Positions 5,246 to 6,908 of a stretch of DNA of 6,908 nt are shown here, piece by piece (the stretch's first letter is position 1; each line of letters begins with the position of its first letter). The stretch spans positions 1 to 6,908 of the forward strand of contig JAICVV010000110.1 of the NCBI GenBank assembly GCA_025935155.1. The letters run 5' to 3'. Under the pieces are notes generated by a model. It had not been told where the DNA came from. It saw nothing but the letters and a program-made list of their open reading frames with translations, and did not search any database. Origin of the DNA: Alphaproteobacteria bacterium. GTDB taxonomy: Bacteria > Pseudomonadota > Alphaproteobacteria > Micropepsales > Micropepsaceae. A program made the position numbers and the translations under genes.

Positions 5246-6484
5246 GTGAGTAACATGACATTTTCACAGCTCGGCATTTCCGAGCCGCTCTGCCGCGCCA
5301 TTGCGGCGGAGAATTACACGCATCCCACACCCATCCAGGTGCAGGCCATTCCGCGGCTGCTGGAGGGCCGCGATCTGCTTGGCGTGGCGCAAACCGGCAC
5401 CGGCAAAACGGCCGCCTTCGCGCTGCCCATTCTGCAGAAGCTGGACAAGCCGCAGCATCCGGTCGCGGCGCGCTCTGCGCACGCGCTGATCCTCGCACCC
5501 ACCCGCGAACTCGCCGTTCAGATCGGCGATAGCTTCGCCACCTATGGCCGCCACACCGGCTTACGCCATACCGTCATTCTCGGCGGCGTCGGCCAGCCGC
5601 AGCAGGTGAAGGCGATGGCGCGCGGCGTGGACATTCTCATCGCCACACCGGGCCGGCTGCTCGATCTGGTGCAGCAGAAGCATGTGCGCCTTGGCGACGT
5701 GAAGCACTTCGTGCTCGACGAAGCCGACCGCATGCTCGACATGGGCTTCATTCGCGACGTGCGGAAGATCGTGGCCATGCTGCCGAAGCAGCGGCAGTCG
5801 CTGCTGTTCTCCGCCACCATGCCGAACGATGTGGCGAAGCTGGCGGCCGAAATGCTGCGCGATCCGCTGCGCGTGGATATCGCGCCCCAGGCGGTCACGG
5901 TCGACAAGATCGAGCAGCGCGTGCATTTCGTGGAGACGGCGCAGAAGCGCGCGCTGCTCACGAACCTGCTCAAGGATCCCGCGCTTGCGCGCGTCATCGT
6001 CTTCACCCGCACCAAGCACCATGCCAATCGCGTGAGCGAGCATCTGGAGCGCGCCGGAGTCCCGAACGATGCGCTGCACGGCAACAAATCGCAGAACGCG
6101 CGGCAGCGGGCGCTGGAGCGCTTCCGCTCCGGCCACGCGCGCGTGCTGGTGGCAACAGACATCGCGGCCCGCGGCATCGATGTGGATGGCGTCACGCATG
6201 TCATCAATTTCGAATTGCCGCACGAGCCCGAGAGCTACGTTCACCGCATCGGCCGAACGGCACGCGCGGGAAATTCCGGCGTCGCGGTGGCCTTCTGCGA
6301 TTCGGAAGAGCGCAAGCTGCTGCGCGATATAGAGAAGCTGACGCGCCGTCCGCTCACCGTGGTGGGCGCGCAGCCGGTTGCGTTCGACACGCCGCAGGCG
6401 AAAGCCGCAGCGCGGCGGCCCGATCCGTCCGTCTACAAGCGCAGGCGGCCGCGGCATCGCGGAAAGCAGCGCCGCGCGGCATAG
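5246..6484 (+). CDS. rhlE: DEAD-box ATP-dependent RNA helicase, RhlE-like
   Basis: A 412-residue protein with every DEAD-box motif intact. Counting from the GTG: Q motif with F6 and PTPIQ (27-31), motif I AQTGTGKT (48-55), Ia PTRELA (85-90), GG (113-114), Ib TPGR (134-137), II DEAD (158-161), III SAT (189-191), IV IVFTRTK (251-257), V ATDIAARGID (303-312) and VI HRIGRTARAG (333-342). It uses ATP to unwind short RNA duplexes in the cytoplasm; relatives act in ribosome assembly, RNA decay and cold adaptation. The two RecA domains end near 365. A short, very basic tail (about 389-412, rich in R and K) probably binds RNA. The tail is shorter than in many RhlE proteins. Two starts compete: GTG at 5246 has AAGG at 9-nt spacing, while ATG at 5255 has only GTGAG but gives the family-like N-terminus MTFSQLG. 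The gene leads a probable operon with the YaiI-family gene. RhlE is the best subfamily fit; another DEAD-box subfamily is not excluded. Confidence 0.95.
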   Translation: MSNMTFSQLGISEPLCRAIAAENYTHPTPIQVQAIPRLLEGRDLLGVAQTGTGKTAAFALPILQKLDKPQHPVAARSAHALILAPTRELAVQIGDSFATYGRHTGLRHTVILGGVGQPQQVKAMARGVDILIATPGRLLDLVQQKHVRLGDVKHFVLDEADRMLDMGFIRDVRKIVAMLPKQRQSLLFSATMPNDVAKLAAEMLRDPLRVDIAPQAVTVDKIEQRVHFVETAQKRALLTNLLKDPALARVIVFTRTKHHANRVSEHLERAGVPNDALHGNKSQNARQRALERFRSGHARVLVATDIAARGIDVDGVTHVINFELPHEPESYVHRIGRTARAGNSGVAVAFCDSEERKLLRDIEKLTRRPLTVVGAQPVAFDTPQAKAAARRPDPSVYKRRRPRHRGKQRRAA

Positions 6485-6492
6485 TCCCTTTC

Positions 6493-6908
6493 GTGGTGGA
6501 GATTTATGTCGACGGCGATGCCTGTCCGGTGAAGGCCGAAGTGGAGCGTGTCGCCACGCGCCACGGCCTCACCGTGCATCTCGTCAGCAATGGCGGATTG
6601 CGGCCGAGCTCCAATCCGCTGCTCCGCCATGTCACCGTGACGGCCGGTGCAGATGCGGCCGATAACTGGATTGCCGAACATATCGCCGCGAACGACATCG
6701 CCATCACGGCTGACATTCCGCTGGCGGCGCGTTGTCTTGCGAAAGGCGCGCGCGTGCTGGGGCCCGGCGGCAAGCCGTTCACGGAAGGCAGTATTGGCAT
6801 GGCGCTCGGCATGCGTGACCTGCAACGCCATTTGCGCGAAACAACGCCCGGCGGCCAGACCTACAATGCTGCTTTTACGAAACAGGATCGCTCGCGATTC
6901 CTGAATGC
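6493..6908 (+). CDS. YaiI/YqxD (UPF0178, DUF188) family protein, C-terminus cut by right window edge
   Basis: There are 138 complete codons with no stop before the edge. Members usually have about 150 residues, so little is missing. Diagnostic segments are EIYVDGDACPVK (3-14), the AGADAADNWI segment (51-60), ITADIPLA (71-78), GPGGKPFT (90-97) and the QDRSRF near the end (131-136). The conserved aspartates (D7, D9, D74) resemble the acidic centre of PIN-like nucleases, but no activity is established as far as I know. Start: GTG at 6493 or GTG at 6496, both just ahead of the conserved first strand. Neither has a ribosome site; the helicase stop is 8 bp upstream, so translation probably relies on ribosomes finishing that gene. 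A good SD (GGTGGAG) lies inside the first codons and points at an out-of-frame ATG at 6506. Co-transcription with an RNA helicase hints at an RNA-related role (inference). Confidence 0.92.
   Translation, partial: MVEIYVDGDACPVKAEVERVATRHGLTVHLVSNGGLRPSSNPLLRHVTVTAGADAADNWIAEHIAANDIAITADIPLAARCLAKGARVLGPGGKPFTEGSIGMALGMRDLQRHLRETTPGGQTYNAAFTKQDRSRFLN

Noticed and set aside
5561..6457. A 298-codon minus-strand frame opposite the helicase
   Set aside because: Shadow frame, His/Arg-rich, opposite a gene with all DEAD-box motifs.

Overview
The window looks like an ordinary stretch of a GC-rich bacterial chromosome, most likely an alphaproteobacterium. The basis is inference: high GC, the TPR-sulfotransferase architecture, an RhlE-type helicase next to a YaiI/YqxD-family gene, and a promoter-like string close to the alphaproteobacterial CTTGAC-N17-CTATAT pattern. 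I saw no mobile element, CRISPR array, integrase, toxin-antitoxin or defence gene.

Layout from left to right. Positions 1-809 (minus) hold the N-terminal part of an exported HAF-type repeat protein that runs off the left edge. Across a 150-bp gap, an exported PQQ-like beta-propeller protein (960-2690, plus) is transcribed divergently. A small one-helix membrane protein (2665-2916, minus) converges on it and overlaps its 3' end by 26 bp. About 59 bp separate that small gene from a possible 35-codon leader ORF (2976-3083, plus), whose stop overlaps the start of a TPR-sulfotransferase (3083-4750) as TGATG. A tRNA-Pro(GGG) gene with encoded CCA lies on the minus strand (4815-4892). A roughly 350-bp non-coding stretch (4893-5245) carries the tRNA promoter region and a candidate promoter and structured leader for the DEAD-box RNA helicase (5246-6484). 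A YaiI/YqxD-family gene follows only 8 bp later and is cut by the right edge (6493-6908).

Functionally there are three groups. The left pair are secreted repeat (propeller-like) proteins of unknown substrate. The central gene is a cytoplasmic PAPS-dependent sulfotransferase with a TPR front end and an unknown acceptor. The right pair is a probable operon linking RNA remodelling (RhlE-like) with a small conserved protein of unknown function.

Nothing here proves a new system. The points most worth checking are small: the unannotated leader ORF coupled to the sulfotransferase, the small membrane protein, two adjacent hairpins in the helicase leader, and a decoy start site at the YaiI-family gene.
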